Assembly: GCF_020639365.1 (NCBI RefSeq)
Contig: NZ_JAINUL010000001.1
Coordinates: forward strand, 8,255,604-8,319,603
Reading direction: 5' to 3'
Source of the DNA: Streptomyces flavotricini
Lineage (GTDB): Bacteria > Actinomycetota > Actinomycetes > Streptomycetales > Streptomycetaceae
Length of the DNA: 64,000 bases
A program made the position numbers and the translations under genes. The notes under the pieces were generated by a model. It did not search any database, had not been told where the DNA came from, and worked only from the letters and a program-made list of their open reading frames with translations. Below are positions 16,700 through 25,245 of the stretch, piece after piece (the first letter of the stretch is position 1; each line of letters opens with the position of its first letter).

Positions 16700-17319
16700 C
16701 CGCCTTCACGCAGACCTGGACCGACACCTTCTCCTCGGTGTACGCGCAGGAGCCGCTCGCCAAGCTCTCCTGGTTCAATGCCTCTCCGGGGCTCGAACTC
16801 ATCAAGCGTGTCATCGACGGCACCCTCAAGCCCGGCCAGCGCCTCGTCGACCTGGGCAGCGGCCCGGGCGTCGACGCCGTGTTCCTCTCGGTGCAAGGAC
16901 TCGACGTGACCGGCGTCGACCTGTCGCCCGACGCGGTGGCCCGTGCCCGCCGGTGGGCCGAACTCGCCGGAGCCCCGGCCGAGTTCATCCAGGGCGACGT
17001 GCTCGACGTACCGCTTCCCGACCATTCGGCCGACGTGGTGACCGACTCGTTCGTCTTCCACAACATGCGCGACGACGCACGGGAGCGGTACGCCGACGAG
17101 GTCCACCGCCTGCTGAAGCCGGGCGGCCTCTTCCTGCTCAACTCCTTCTCCGACCACATGGTCGAGGGCACCGGCCCGCGCCGCATCACCAGCGAGGAGA
17201 TCCTCGCCACCTTCCGCTCCGACCGGTTCACCTGCGTGGGGCTGTACGTCTACCGCAACGTCCCCACCCGGGCCAAGCCCGACCAGCTGCACTGGTTCGG
17301 CGAATTCCGGGCCCGCTGA
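16696..17319 (+). CDS. SAM-dependent methyltransferase (class I, methyltransf_11 type)
   Basis: 207 residues, ATGA overlap with the FkbH-like gene. SAM-binding VDLGSGPGVDAVFLSVQG, then VDLSPDAVARARRWA and the acidic loop GDVLDVPLPDHSADVV. Being fused by translation to the extender set suggests it may O-methylate the hydroxymalonyl unit to methoxymalonyl-ACP, the role of FkbG, but it belongs to a different subfamily from FkbG, so methylation of a later intermediate is equally possible. Confidence 0.8.
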   Translation: MTAFTQTWTDTFSSVYAQEPLAKLSWFNASPGLELIKRVIDGTLKPGQRLVDLGSGPGVDAVFLSVQGLDVTGVDLSPDAVARARRWAELAGAPAEFIQGDVLDVPLPDHSADVVTDSFVFHNMRDDARERYADEVHRLLKPGGLFLLNSFSDHMVEGTGPRRITSEEILATFRSDRFTCVGLYVYRNVPTRAKPDQLHWFGEFRAR

Positions 17320-18053
17320 TGCGCGTCGTGGTCACGGGCGGCGGACGGGGCATCGGACGCGCCGTCGCCCTCGGATTCGCCGAGCGCGGCGCCCGGGTCG
17401 CCCTGATGGCCCGTACCGCCGCCCAGGTGGAGTCGGTGGCCGCCGAAATCGAGGCCATCGGCGCCGAGAGCCTCGCGCTGCCGGCCGACGTCGCCGACGA
17501 ACAGACGGTCGAACGGTGCGCCGAGCAGGTCGACCGGGCGTTCGGCGGCGTGGACGTGCTCGTCAACGCCGCCGGGCTGTTCGACCTCGGCCCGACCACC
17601 GGGTTCTCCGTGGACGCCGCCCGCGGCCTGCTCGACACGAACGTCATCGGCACCTTCCTCACCTGCAAGGTGTTCGGCAGACGGTTTCTGGAGCAGGGCC
17701 ACGGCAAGGTCGTCAACTTCTGCTCCCTGCTCTCCTACACCGCCTTCCCCGAACGGGCGCTGTACGCGGCGAGCAAGGGCGGGGTCCTGCAGCTGACCCG
17801 GAGCCTGGGCGTCGAGTGGGCGGCGCACGGCGTCAACGTCAACGCGGTGGCCCCCGGCATGATCCGCATCGAGACCCCGCACCCGGCCGCGCTCGCCGAG
17901 GACGCCATCGTGGGGCGGATCCCCGCCCGCCGGCGCGGCAGACCGCAGGACATCGTCGGCCCGGTGCTCTTCCTGGCCTCCCCGGAGGCCGACTACATCA
18001 ACGGCCAGACGCTGGTCGTCGACGGAGGCTGGCTCAGCTATGGATACCTCTGA
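17319..18053 (+). CDS. Short-chain dehydrogenase/reductase
   Basis: 244 residues, start overlaps the previous stop by one base (TGATG). Cofactor motif TGGGRGIGRAVALGFAERG at residues 5-23, NAAG in VDVLVNAAGLF, catalytic Ser/Tyr/Lys in FCSLLSYTAFPERALYAASKGG, and the C-terminal NGQTLVVDGGW typical of classical FabG-like SDRs. Because the PKS module has no ketoreductase, this enzyme could reduce the beta-keto group in trans; that is inference. Confidence 0.88.
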   Translation: MRVVVTGGGRGIGRAVALGFAERGARVALMARTAAQVESVAAEIEAIGAESLALPADVADEQTVERCAEQVDRAFGGVDVLVNAAGLFDLGPTTGFSVDAARGLLDTNVIGTFLTCKVFGRRFLEQGHGKVVNFCSLLSYTAFPERALYAASKGGVLQLTRSLGVEWAAHGVNVNAVAPGMIRIETPHPAALAEDAIVGRIPARRRGRPQDIVGPVLFLASPEADYINGQTLVVDGGWLSYGYL

Positions 18054-18146
18054 ACACCGCCCGCCCCCGGGCCTCCACGGCCGGGCGTCCCCGGGTGATC
18101 CGCCGCGGCGCGCCGTGCCCGCGTCCGTACCGGACGGCGCGGACCG

Positions 18147-19421
18147 GTGAAGGCGGCGGCACGCAGGGAGCCGCTGCCCCTCTACACGGGGTTCCTCACC
18201 GGCTGGGGTGCCACCACGTTCGGCACCGGTCTCATGCTGCCGCTCACCGTGGCCTACCTCCGAGAAGTCCTGGGCCTGCCCACCTCCGGAGTCTCGCTGT
18301 ACTTCGCGCTGTTCGCGGTGGCCGGACTCGCCGTCAACCCGCTCGCGGGCAGGATCGGCCGGATCCACGGCCCCGGTCTGCCCGCGATCGGAGCCACCGT
18401 CCTCCAGGCCACCGGCGCGGCCTGGCTGGCCCTGGCGGACTCGATGGCCGCCACCGTGCCGGCCGCTTGCCTCTCCGGCGCCGGCACCGGCGCCTACTAC
18501 GCGGTCCAGACCCCGCTGCTCACCAGGGTGTTCGGCACCTCGCACCTGAGCCGCGTCCTCTCCGCCCAGCACCGCGTCTCCGCCCTGACCGTGGCCGTGG
18601 GAGCGCTGCTGGGCGGCCAGGCCGTGGAACACCTCGGCGAGGGCGGCTACACCCTGTGCGTGGTCGCCAACGCGGCCAGCTACCTGCTGTACGGGGCGAC
18701 GCTCGTGCGGCTGCGCCGGGCGGAGGGGCGGTCCGCCGGACCCGGTACGCACCGCGCGGACGGCGGCGCCCCGCGCGCAGACCCCAGGGAGCGGGGCACG
18801 GCGCTGCGGGACCCGGTGTTCCGGCGGCTCCTCCTCCTGCAGACGGCCCTGGTCGTCTTCGGGCTGGCCCAGGTGGACGCCGTGGTGCCCGCGATCCTGC
18901 GCAACGCGCACCTTTCGGTGTCCGGCGTCAGCATCGTGGTCGCCTGCAACACCGTCGGCGTGATCGCCTTCCAGGGCCTGGCCCTGCGGGTCGTCGAACG
19001 GATCGGGTACGTCGCCGCGCTGACGGCGGCCATCCTGGTCTGGGTGGTCGCCATGGCCGCCCTGACGGCCGCCGTGCTGGTGCCCGGAACCGGCGTACGC
19101 CTGCTGCTCGGTGCCCTGTTCGGGCTGGTCTTCGCGGTCGGGGAGTGCCTGATCGCGCCGAGCGTCCAGCCGCTCGTCACGCTGGCCGCCCCGGCGGCCC
19201 GGCTGGAGAGCTACGCCGCCGCCACCTCGCTCGCGCACGGCCTCGGTGCGTTCGTCGCGCCGCTGGTGCTGCTGCCGGTGGTGGACGGCGGCGGGGTCTG
19301 GAGCTACCTGGCCCTGCAACTGGGCGGTTACGCGTTCGCGTTGTACGCCCTGCTCTCGTTCCGCGGCCGCAGCGCGCGCCACCCAGACGCCCCCGTCCTG
19401 ACCAAGGAGGCACCCCCGTAG
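18147..19421 (+). CDS. MFS transporter, probable product exporter
   Basis: 424 residues from GTG 18147. About 12 hydrophobic segments in two halves separated by a charged loop near residues 190-215 (RRAEGRSAGPGTHRADG). Contains the MFS-like LAGRIGRIHGPGLPAIG after the second segment. Lies 93 nt after the SDR in the same direction, the first real gap in the operon. Export of, or resistance to, the product is likely. Confidence 0.8.
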   Translation: MKAAARREPLPLYTGFLTGWGATTFGTGLMLPLTVAYLREVLGLPTSGVSLYFALFAVAGLAVNPLAGRIGRIHGPGLPAIGATVLQATGAAWLALADSMAATVPAACLSGAGTGAYYAVQTPLLTRVFGTSHLSRVLSAQHRVSALTVAVGALLGGQAVEHLGEGGYTLCVVANAASYLLYGATLVRLRRAEGRSAGPGTHRADGGAPRADPRERGTALRDPVFRRLLLLQTALVVFGLAQVDAVVPAILRNAHLSVSGVSIVVACNTVGVIAFQGLALRVVERIGYVAALTAAILVWVVAMAALTAAVLVPGTGVRLLLGALFGLVFAVGECLIAPSVQPLVTLAAPAARLESYAAATSLAHGLGAFVAPLVLLPVVDGGGVWSYLALQLGGYAFALYALLSFRGRSARHPDAPVLTKEAPP

Positions 19422-19448
19422 GGAGACACGTCCGTGAAGGAGCCCCGA

Positions 19449-20252
19449 ATGCGTCCTGATCCACCGCGGTACGCGAGGGCGGGGGACGCCCGGCCCGCGC
19501 GCGGCGACCTGCCGGGACCGGGGGAGGCCGCCGTCTGGGTCGTCCGCCTGGACTCAGTGCCCGACGCCCGTCACGAGCGGGTGCTCGACCGGCGGGAGCG
19601 GGCCCGGGCGGCCGCGTTCCAGGACGCCCCCGCGCGGCGCCGCTACGTCGCCTCGCACCTCGCGCTGCGGACCGTCCTCGGCGGATGCCTCGGCATCGGG
19701 CCCGGGGAGGTGCGCCTGACCCGCGAGCCCTGCGGCCTGGCGCACTGCGCCGGTCCGCACGGGCGGCCCAGGACGGCGGGCGAGGGGCAGGCCGTCGAGT
19801 TCTCGCTGTCCCGAGCGGGCGACCTGGCCGTCGTGGCGCTCGCCTCCGTCACCGTCGGCGTCGACGTCGAGTCACGAGCCTTCCGCCACCCCGACAGCCC
19901 CCTCGACGGCATGATCCGGCGGTTGCACCCGGACGAACGCGCGGCGCTCGCCGAACTCCCGCCCGATCGGCGGGAGGAGGGCTTCCTCAGCTGCTGGGTG
20001 CGGAAGGAGGCCTACCTGAAGGCCATCGGTACGGGGCTGCCCGGCGGACTGGCCGGCCCGTGCGTGGGCCTTGCCGGCGACGCGGCCGCCGACGGGAGGG
20101 GGCCGGAGCCGACCACCCGGGGCTGGGCGTTCGCCGACCTCGACTTCCCGCCCGGCCACCGTGCGGCCCTCGCCGTCGCGGCGCCGGACGAGCCGCCGCG
20201 TACGCCGGTCGTGACCGTCCGGACCCTCCGGCTGCCCGCGCAAGAATATTAG
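19449..20252 (+). CDS. 4'-phosphopantetheinyl transferase, Sfp type
   Basis: 267 residues from ATG 19449, which has AAGGAG 7 nt upstream; a GTG 15 nt earlier lacks a good site. Family motifs: RERARAAAFQDAPARRRYVASH, VGVDVESR (Mg-binding Asp and Glu) and SCWVRKEAYLKAIGTGL (WxxKEAxxK). It would activate the PCP and ACP domains and the free ACP of this cluster. The last gene of the first operon; its stop codon lies within the next operator block. Confidence 0.93.
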   Translation: MRPDPPRYARAGDARPARGDLPGPGEAAVWVVRLDSVPDARHERVLDRRERARAAAFQDAPARRRYVASHLALRTVLGGCLGIGPGEVRLTREPCGLAHCAGPHGRPRTAGEGQAVEFSLSRAGDLAVVALASVTVGVDVESRAFRHPDSPLDGMIRRLHPDERAALAELPPDRREEGFLSCWVRKEAYLKAIGTGLPGGLAGPCVGLAGDAAADGRGPEPTTRGWAFADLDFPPGHRAALAVAAPDEPPRTPVVTVRTLRLPAQEY

Positions 20253-20304
20253 TGACTGCATTACTGACTCATCTTGACAGCAAGTCACAAAGATATTTGA
20301 CTCT
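20249..20304 (+). promoter_or_regulatory. Operator/promoter block upstream of the second operon (copy B)
   Basis: TTAGTGACT at 20249, TTACTGACT at 20261, TTGACA at 20274 and TTGACTCT at 20297. Aligned with copy A (2003-2058) without gaps, all box spacings are identical and most box bases match, while the 17 bp between the TTGAC elements differ. The block overlaps the stop codon of the phosphopantetheinyl transferase gene. It indicates that 20363-25934 is a separate operon under the same activator as 2132-20252. Confidence 0.65.
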
Positions 20305-20362
20305 CTTTCACCCACCCCCCGATCGGCGACTGCGGAACCCGACCGGACCGAGAGGAAGACAC

Positions 20363-21610
20363 GTGACACACGACCGTGCGGGCAGCCGTGAGACGCTGCT
20401 CGTCGTGGGGTCGGGCTACCGCGCCGGCCACGAGCGCCTGCTGGCCCAGATGGCCGCGGACGCCGACCTCGTCCTGCTCAACCCCGAACCGCCGACCTGG
20501 CAGCTGCACTGGGTCCAGGACTGCGCGGTCTTCGACGCCTCCCCGGGCGGAGACACCGACGACGACGCCCTGCGGGCCGCGAAGGCCCTGCTGGCACGCC
20601 GCCGGGTCGCGGCCGTGGTCACCTACGAGGAGACCATGGTCGTCACCGCGGCACGCCTGGCCCGCGGCCTGGGACTGCCGGGCGTGCCGGTCGCCGCGGC
20701 CGAGCTGGCGCGCGACAAGCACCGCCAGCGCACCCTGCTCGCCGACACCGGCATCTCCCCGACCCGCTCCCACCTCGTCCACGACCCGGACGAGGCCCGC
20801 CGGGCCGCCCGCGACATCGGCTACCCGCTGATCGTCAAACCGCGCGGCCTGTCCGGCAGCGCCGGTGTGCGGCGGGTGGACGAGGAATCCGAGTTCGACG
20901 CCGCTTTCGACGCCGCGCTGCACGCGGACAAGATGGGTCTCGAAAGCGAGGGAATCCTCGTCGAGGAATTCCTGGAGGGCTTCGAATTCGACGTGGACTG
21001 CCTCGTCCACGACGGCACGGCCACCCCCGTCTCCTGGGCCCGCAAGATCTGGGCCTACGACCCCTACCCGGTCGAGGCCGGCTTCATCACCGGACACGGC
21101 ACCCTGGGCCGGGCCGAGATGACCGAGGGGTTCGACCTCGCCTGCCGCAGCGTCCTCGCCGCCGGGATCGACCGCACCGTGGCCCACGTCGAGGTCAAGA
21201 TGACCCCGGCGGGACCGCGCATCATCGAGCTCAACGCGCGACCGGGCGGCGACATCGCCTCCCGCATCGTGGAGCTGGCCCGTGGGGTGCGCCTGGGCTC
21301 CCTCCTCACCGCCGCCGCCCTGGGCCGCGCGCCGGAGATCGCTTCCAGCGGCGACCGCTCGGCCGGCATCCGCTTCCTCTACCCCCGCACCCGCCAGCGC
21401 TTCGACGGCCTCGCCGAAGCCCCCGCGCTGCGCGCCCGCCCCTGGATCCACGAGATCGGGGAGCTGCGCCCGCGCGGCGAGACGGTGACGCCCCCTCCGC
21501 AGGACCTCTACGGGCGCGTCGGTTACGTCATGGCCACCGGCCCGCACGCCGACGAGGTCGAGGACCGCCTGCTCCTGGCCCACCACGAGCTGCGCGTCCT
21601 CGGTTCCTGA
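20363..21610 (+). CDS. ATP-grasp ligase
   Basis: 415 residues from GTG 20363, with AGAGGAAG 8 nt upstream. N-terminal Rossmann-like domain LLVVGSGYRAGHERLL, then the ATP-grasp core: YPLIVKPRGLSGSAGVRRV, EEFLEGFEFDVDCLV and the metal-binding end IELNARPGGDIASRIVELA. This is the pattern of carboxylate-amine ligases that activate an acid as acyl phosphate and join it to an amine. In this operon it probably couples an amino acid or a PheRS-like-derived unit to another building block. First gene of operon two, preceded by operator copy B. Confidence 0.88.
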   Translation: MTHDRAGSRETLLVVGSGYRAGHERLLAQMAADADLVLLNPEPPTWQLHWVQDCAVFDASPGGDTDDDALRAAKALLARRRVAAVVTYEETMVVTAARLARGLGLPGVPVAAAELARDKHRQRTLLADTGISPTRSHLVHDPDEARRAARDIGYPLIVKPRGLSGSAGVRRVDEESEFDAAFDAALHADKMGLESEGILVEEFLEGFEFDVDCLVHDGTATPVSWARKIWAYDPYPVEAGFITGHGTLGRAEMTEGFDLACRSVLAAGIDRTVAHVEVKMTPAGPRIIELNARPGGDIASRIVELARGVRLGSLLTAAALGRAPEIASSGDRSAGIRFLYPRTRQRFDGLAEAPALRARPWIHEIGELRPRGETVTPPPQDLYGRVGYVMATGPHADEVEDRLLLAHHELRVLGS

Positions 21611-21663
21611 CCTCACCGCCCGACCCCACCGCACCACCCCGGACCACGAGAAAGGCCACCACC

Positions 21664-22395
21664 ATGACCGACTGGAAGCCCGAGACGTACGGCCCCCGCT
21701 GGAAGAGCGTGTACGACGAGATCGACTGGCCGCAGCCCGAGGGAGCCGTCGACTTCCTCGCCAAGCGCGTCGGCGGCGGCCGGGCCCTCGAACTCGCCAT
21801 CGGCACCGGCCGCGTCGCCCTCCCGCTCGCGCAGCGCGGCGTCCCCCTCGACGGGCTCGACGCGTCCCCCGAGATCGTCGACGTGATGCGCACCAAGCCC
21901 GGCGGCGAGTCCATCGAGGTGTCCATCGGCAACATCGCCGACTTCACCTCCGAGCGCCGCTACTCCCTCATCTTCCTGCTGCTCAACTCGCTGTACGCGT
22001 TGCAGACCCAGGAAGAGCAGATCCAGTGCTTCGAATCGGTGGCCGCCCACCTGGAGCCCGGCGGGCTCTTCGTCGTCGAGACCTTCGTACCCGACCCGAC
22101 CCGCTTCCGCTTCAACGGCCGCGCCCACGTGTACGACGTAGGACTCGACCACGTCCGCATCGAGGCCGACACCTTCGACCGGGCCACCCAGCACATCAAG
22201 GAGAACCACGTCGAGATCCGGGAGGAGGGCATCAAGCTCTACCCGGCCTTCCTGCGGTACACCTGGCCCTCCGAGCTCGACCTCATGGCCAGGATCGCCG
22301 GACTCGAACTCAGCGAGCGCTGGGGCGACTGGGGCAACGTCCCCTACGACACGTACTCCGAGAACCACATCGGCGTTTACCGCAAGGCGGGCTGA
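21664..22395 (+). CDS. SAM-dependent methyltransferase (class I)
   Basis: 243 residues, ATG 21664 with AGAAAGG upstream. SAM motif ALELAIGTGRVALPLAQRG, acidic LDGLDASPEIVDVMR and LIFLLLNSLYALQTQEEQIQCF identify the methyltransf_25 group. Many relatives are annotated only by fold. Its placement between the ATP-grasp and PheRS-like genes suggests N- or O-methylation of the amino-acid-derived part of the product, but the acceptor cannot be read. Confidence 0.85.
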   Translation: MTDWKPETYGPRWKSVYDEIDWPQPEGAVDFLAKRVGGGRALELAIGTGRVALPLAQRGVPLDGLDASPEIVDVMRTKPGGESIEVSIGNIADFTSERRYSLIFLLLNSLYALQTQEEQIQCFESVAAHLEPGGLFVVETFVPDPTRFRFNGRAHVYDVGLDHVRIEADTFDRATQHIKENHVEIREEGIKLYPAFLRYTWPSELDLMARIAGLELSERWGDWGNVPYDTYSENHIGVYRKAG

Positions 22396-22399
22396 CACC

Positions 22400-23245
22400 G
22401 TGCCGGACGAACGGGCCCCCGCCGCCCTGACCCCGGAGGTGGCCGACGCCCGCTGCGACCCCGGGCTGCCGCCGGCCGGGCCGCACACCGGGCGGCCCCA
22501 TCCGGTGGCGGCCCTCGTGGACCGGATCGGGGACCTGTTCGTGCCGCTCGGCTTCGACGTCGTCGACCTGCCCCTGCTGGAGTCGGCCCGCGACAACTTC
22601 GACGTGCTCGGCTACCCGCAGGACCATCCGACCCGGACCCGCCTGAGCTTCTTCCCGGCCCCCGGCCTGGTCCTGCGCACCCACGCCACGTCCGGCGGCC
22701 CGCGGGCCATGCGGGCCGCCGCCCCCGGGCCGCTGCGCACCCTGCTCGTGGGCACCTGCTTCCGCAACGAACTCTCCTCCCCCTACTCGGGCTCCCAGTT
22801 CACCCAGATCGACGGACTGGTGGTCCAGCCGGGCGCGGGCCTGCCGGACCTCATGGGGCTCTTCGACCGCCTGGTGTACGGCCTGTTCGGACCAGGACAT
22901 CCGTGGCGCGTGCGCCGCGGCGATTACCCCTTCGCCTCACCCGGGTTCGCCGTGGACGTGGCCTGCCCCCGCTGCGCCCCGGGCTGCGATGAGTGCGAGG
23001 GCCGCGGACGCATCGAGATCGGCGCCGGCGGCCTGCTGCGCGACGAGGTGCTCACCGCCGGGGGCTACGACCCGCGCGAGGTCGTGGGGCTGAGCTTCGG
23101 CTGCTCCGTCGAGCGCCTGCTCAGGCTCACCCACGGACTGACCGACATCCGGGAACTGCTGGTCAACGACGTGCGCCTGCTGGAGCAGTTCGACCACGCC
23201 GGGCCGCCGGCGGGGCCGCCGCAGAAAGGAACCGACCGACCGTGA
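22400..23245 (+). CDS. PheS-like class II aminoacyl-tRNA synthetase catalytic domain (paralogue)
   Basis: 281 residues from GTG 22400, compared with about 340-370 for bacterial PheS: the N-terminal tRNA-binding coiled coil is absent. Class II motifs are kept: RPHPVAALVDRIGDLF and GFDVVDLPLLES (motif 1 region), THATSGGPRAM, motif 2 CFRNELS with Arg122, QIDGLVVQPG, a Cys set CPRCAPGCDEC (about 188-198) seen in some PheS, and motif 3 GCSVERLLRL with Arg239. So amino-acid adenylation looks chemically possible while tRNA recognition is reduced. Possible roles: activating an aromatic amino acid for the cluster, or target-based self-resistance; the missing coiled coil favours the first. Confidence 0.85.
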   Translation: MPDERAPAALTPEVADARCDPGLPPAGPHTGRPHPVAALVDRIGDLFVPLGFDVVDLPLLESARDNFDVLGYPQDHPTRTRLSFFPAPGLVLRTHATSGGPRAMRAAAPGPLRTLLVGTCFRNELSSPYSGSQFTQIDGLVVQPGAGLPDLMGLFDRLVYGLFGPGHPWRVRRGDYPFASPGFAVDVACPRCAPGCDECEGRGRIEIGAGGLLRDEVLTAGGYDPREVVGLSFGCSVERLLRLTHGLTDIRELLVNDVRLLEQFDHAGPPAGPPQKGTDRP

Positions 23246-25245
23246 AGATCCCCCTCGCCTGGCTGGAGCAGGAGTGCGGCGGCCCCGTCGACCGCGCCAC
23301 CCTCCTGGACCACCTCCACGAGAGCGGAGCTCGCGCAGGGTTGCACGCCGATCGCTTGGTGGAGGTCCTGCCCCCGCCCGAGCTCGCCCACCTCGGCTCC
23401 GTCCGCGGACTGGCCGCCGAGGTCCGCGCCCGCAGCGCGGCCGGGCCGACCGCGCCCCAGCGGTCGGCATCCCGACGGTCGGCGCCCCTCCCGGACGGCC
23501 TCGTCGTGGCGGCGGAGGACGGCCTCCCCGGCCGCGTGGCGGCTGCCGTCGTGCGGCTCCCGGGCGAGGTCCGCCTGCCGGGCGCGGCAGCGGACCGGCT
23601 GCGCGCGGCGGGTGTGCCGCTCACCGGAACCGTGGCCGATCTGGCGGCGTACGTCGCGCTCGAGACGGGGCAGCCCCTCGGCGCGGCCGACGCCGGGGAA
23701 CTCGACCTCACCGGCCTGCGACTGCGCTCCGCGGATCCCGCGGATCCCGCCGGGCCGCCCCCCGGAGGACTGCTGCTCCGCGCCGGCGAACGCACCGTGG
23801 CCGTCCTCGGACGGGACACCCCGGCGGCAGCCGTCCCCGCCGACGGCCGCGACACCCTGGTGTGGGCCTGGTGGCTCGACCCGGCGGCAGCGCACCCCGC
23901 CCCCGGGCCCGGCCCGTGCCCCGACCCTGACGGGCCCCCCGCCGTACGGGGACACGATCCGAGGTCCTGCGACCGGGCGGTGGCCCGCCTCGTCGCGCTC
24001 GTCACCGACTGGGCGGGCGGCACCGTCACGGCGGCCGGCGGGGCCGGCGCGTCCGCGCCCGCACCGCGCGTGCTGCGCCCGGACCCCGGAGAACTGCGCC
24101 GCCTGGTCGACCCGGACCTCGACCTCGCGACGCTGGCCGCCCTGCTGACCGCCGGCGGAGCGGTCGTCGCGCCTCCCGAGGAGGGCCGCCCGCTGCACGT
24201 CACGGTGCCCGCCGCCCGGCCGGACCTGGACGGTGTCCCCGCGCTGGCGGGGGAGGCCGCCCGGGTCCGCGGCTACCCGACCCTGCTGCGCAGGCTGCCG
24301 CCCTCCGCCGCCGGCCCGTGGCCGGACCGGGCGCGCCTGCTGCGCCGCGGCCTCACCACGGCCGCCCTGAGACGGGGGCTGCAGCAGGTCACCACACCGG
24401 TGCTGCTGCGCTCCGGCGAGCCCCTCGGCGCGGTCGGCACCCCACCGGCGGCCGAGCCCGTCACCGTGCACGGGCGGGCCGGACTGCGCGCCATGCGGGT
24501 GCGCGGTTCGCTGCTGCCCGGCCTGCTCGTCGTCGCGGGCCGAGCGCTGCGCCGTACCGGAGCGGCCCACGTCTTCGAAGTCGGCCAGGTCCCGCGCTCC
24601 GCCGCGCTCGGGGACGAGTCCTGGCGGTTCGCCGCCGTCCTCGCCGGAGCCGTCGCGCCCCCGTCCCTGGTCGAACCCCGGCCACGGACCGCGGGCTTCG
24701 CCGATCTGAACGGCCTCCTGCGGACGGCGGCCGCCGCGGCCGGCCACGAGGCACTCGAGCTGACGCCCGAACCCCACGCGGAGTTCGCGGCGGGCGCCTC
24801 CTTCACCGTCCGCGTCCGCGGCACCGCGGTGGGCCGGGCGGGGGTCCTCTCCGAGGAGACCGCGGCACTCGGCGACGCCGCGGGGGAGCGGGTGTGCTGC
24901 GCCGAACTCGACCTGGACCTGCTGGGCGGCCCCGCGCCGGTCCCGCCCACCGTGCGGATCCCGGAGCCGCTCCCGCCGCCGGCGTTCAACGTCAGCGTCG
25001 TCGTGCCCGAGGCCGTCTCGGCCGGCGAGGTCCTGCGGGTCGTCGCCCGGGCCGGCGGCACCGAGGACCGGCGGGTCGCGGTGAAGGACCTGCTGCAGGG
25101 CGGGCAGGTGCCCGGCGGGCACCTCTCGCTCACCGTACGCGCGGAGTTCCTCCGTACGGACGACGGCCCCCTGCGCGACGAACGCCGCCGCCGCCGAGAA
25201 GCGGTCCTGCGGGCGCTCGCCGACCGCGGCTGGAGCGGGCGATGA
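23242..25245 (+). CDS. PheT-like (phenylalanyl-tRNA synthetase beta subunit) paralogue
   Basis: 667 residues from GTG 23242 (GTGA overlap), shorter than the usual 800 or so. N-terminus MKIPLAWLEQECGG matches PheT, but the OB-fold tRNA-binding segment that normally follows is missing. SVRGLAAEV, the B5-like stretch LDGVPALAGEAARVRGYPTLLRRLPP, the core RGSLLPGLLVVAGRALRR and FEVGQVPRSA, and a C-terminal FDX-ACB-like domain (from PPAFNVSVVVPEAVSAGEV to DRGWSGR) are in the normal order. Sequence is Ala/Gly/Pro-rich and diverged. Presumably forms the heteromer with the PheS-like chain. Confidence 0.82.
   Translation: MKIPLAWLEQECGGPVDRATLLDHLHESGARAGLHADRLVEVLPPPELAHLGSVRGLAAEVRARSAAGPTAPQRSASRRSAPLPDGLVVAAEDGLPGRVAAAVVRLPGEVRLPGAAADRLRAAGVPLTGTVADLAAYVALETGQPLGAADAGELDLTGLRLRSADPADPAGPPPGGLLLRAGERTVAVLGRDTPAAAVPADGRDTLVWAWWLDPAAAHPAPGPGPCPDPDGPPAVRGHDPRSCDRAVARLVALVTDWAGGTVTAAGGAGASAPAPRVLRPDPGELRRLVDPDLDLATLAALLTAGGAVVAPPEEGRPLHVTVPAARPDLDGVPALAGEAARVRGYPTLLRRLPPSAAGPWPDRARLLRRGLTTAALRRGLQQVTTPVLLRSGEPLGAVGTPPAAEPVTVHGRAGLRAMRVRGSLLPGLLVVAGRALRRTGAAHVFEVGQVPRSAALGDESWRFAAVLAGAVAPPSLVEPRPRTAGFADLNGLLRTAAAAAGHEALELTPEPHAEFAAGASFTVRVRGTAVGRAGVLSEETAALGDAAGERVCCAELDLDLLGGPAPVPPTVRIPEPLPPPAFNVSVVVPEAVSAGEVLRVVARAGGTEDRRVAVKDLLQGGQVPGGHLSLTVRAEFLRTDDGPLRDERRRRREAVLRALADRGWSGR

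Noticed and set aside
22400..25245. Essential housekeeping pheST operon
   Set aside because: Both chains lack tRNA-binding parts, are diverged and sit inside a biosynthetic operon with 4-bp overlaps.
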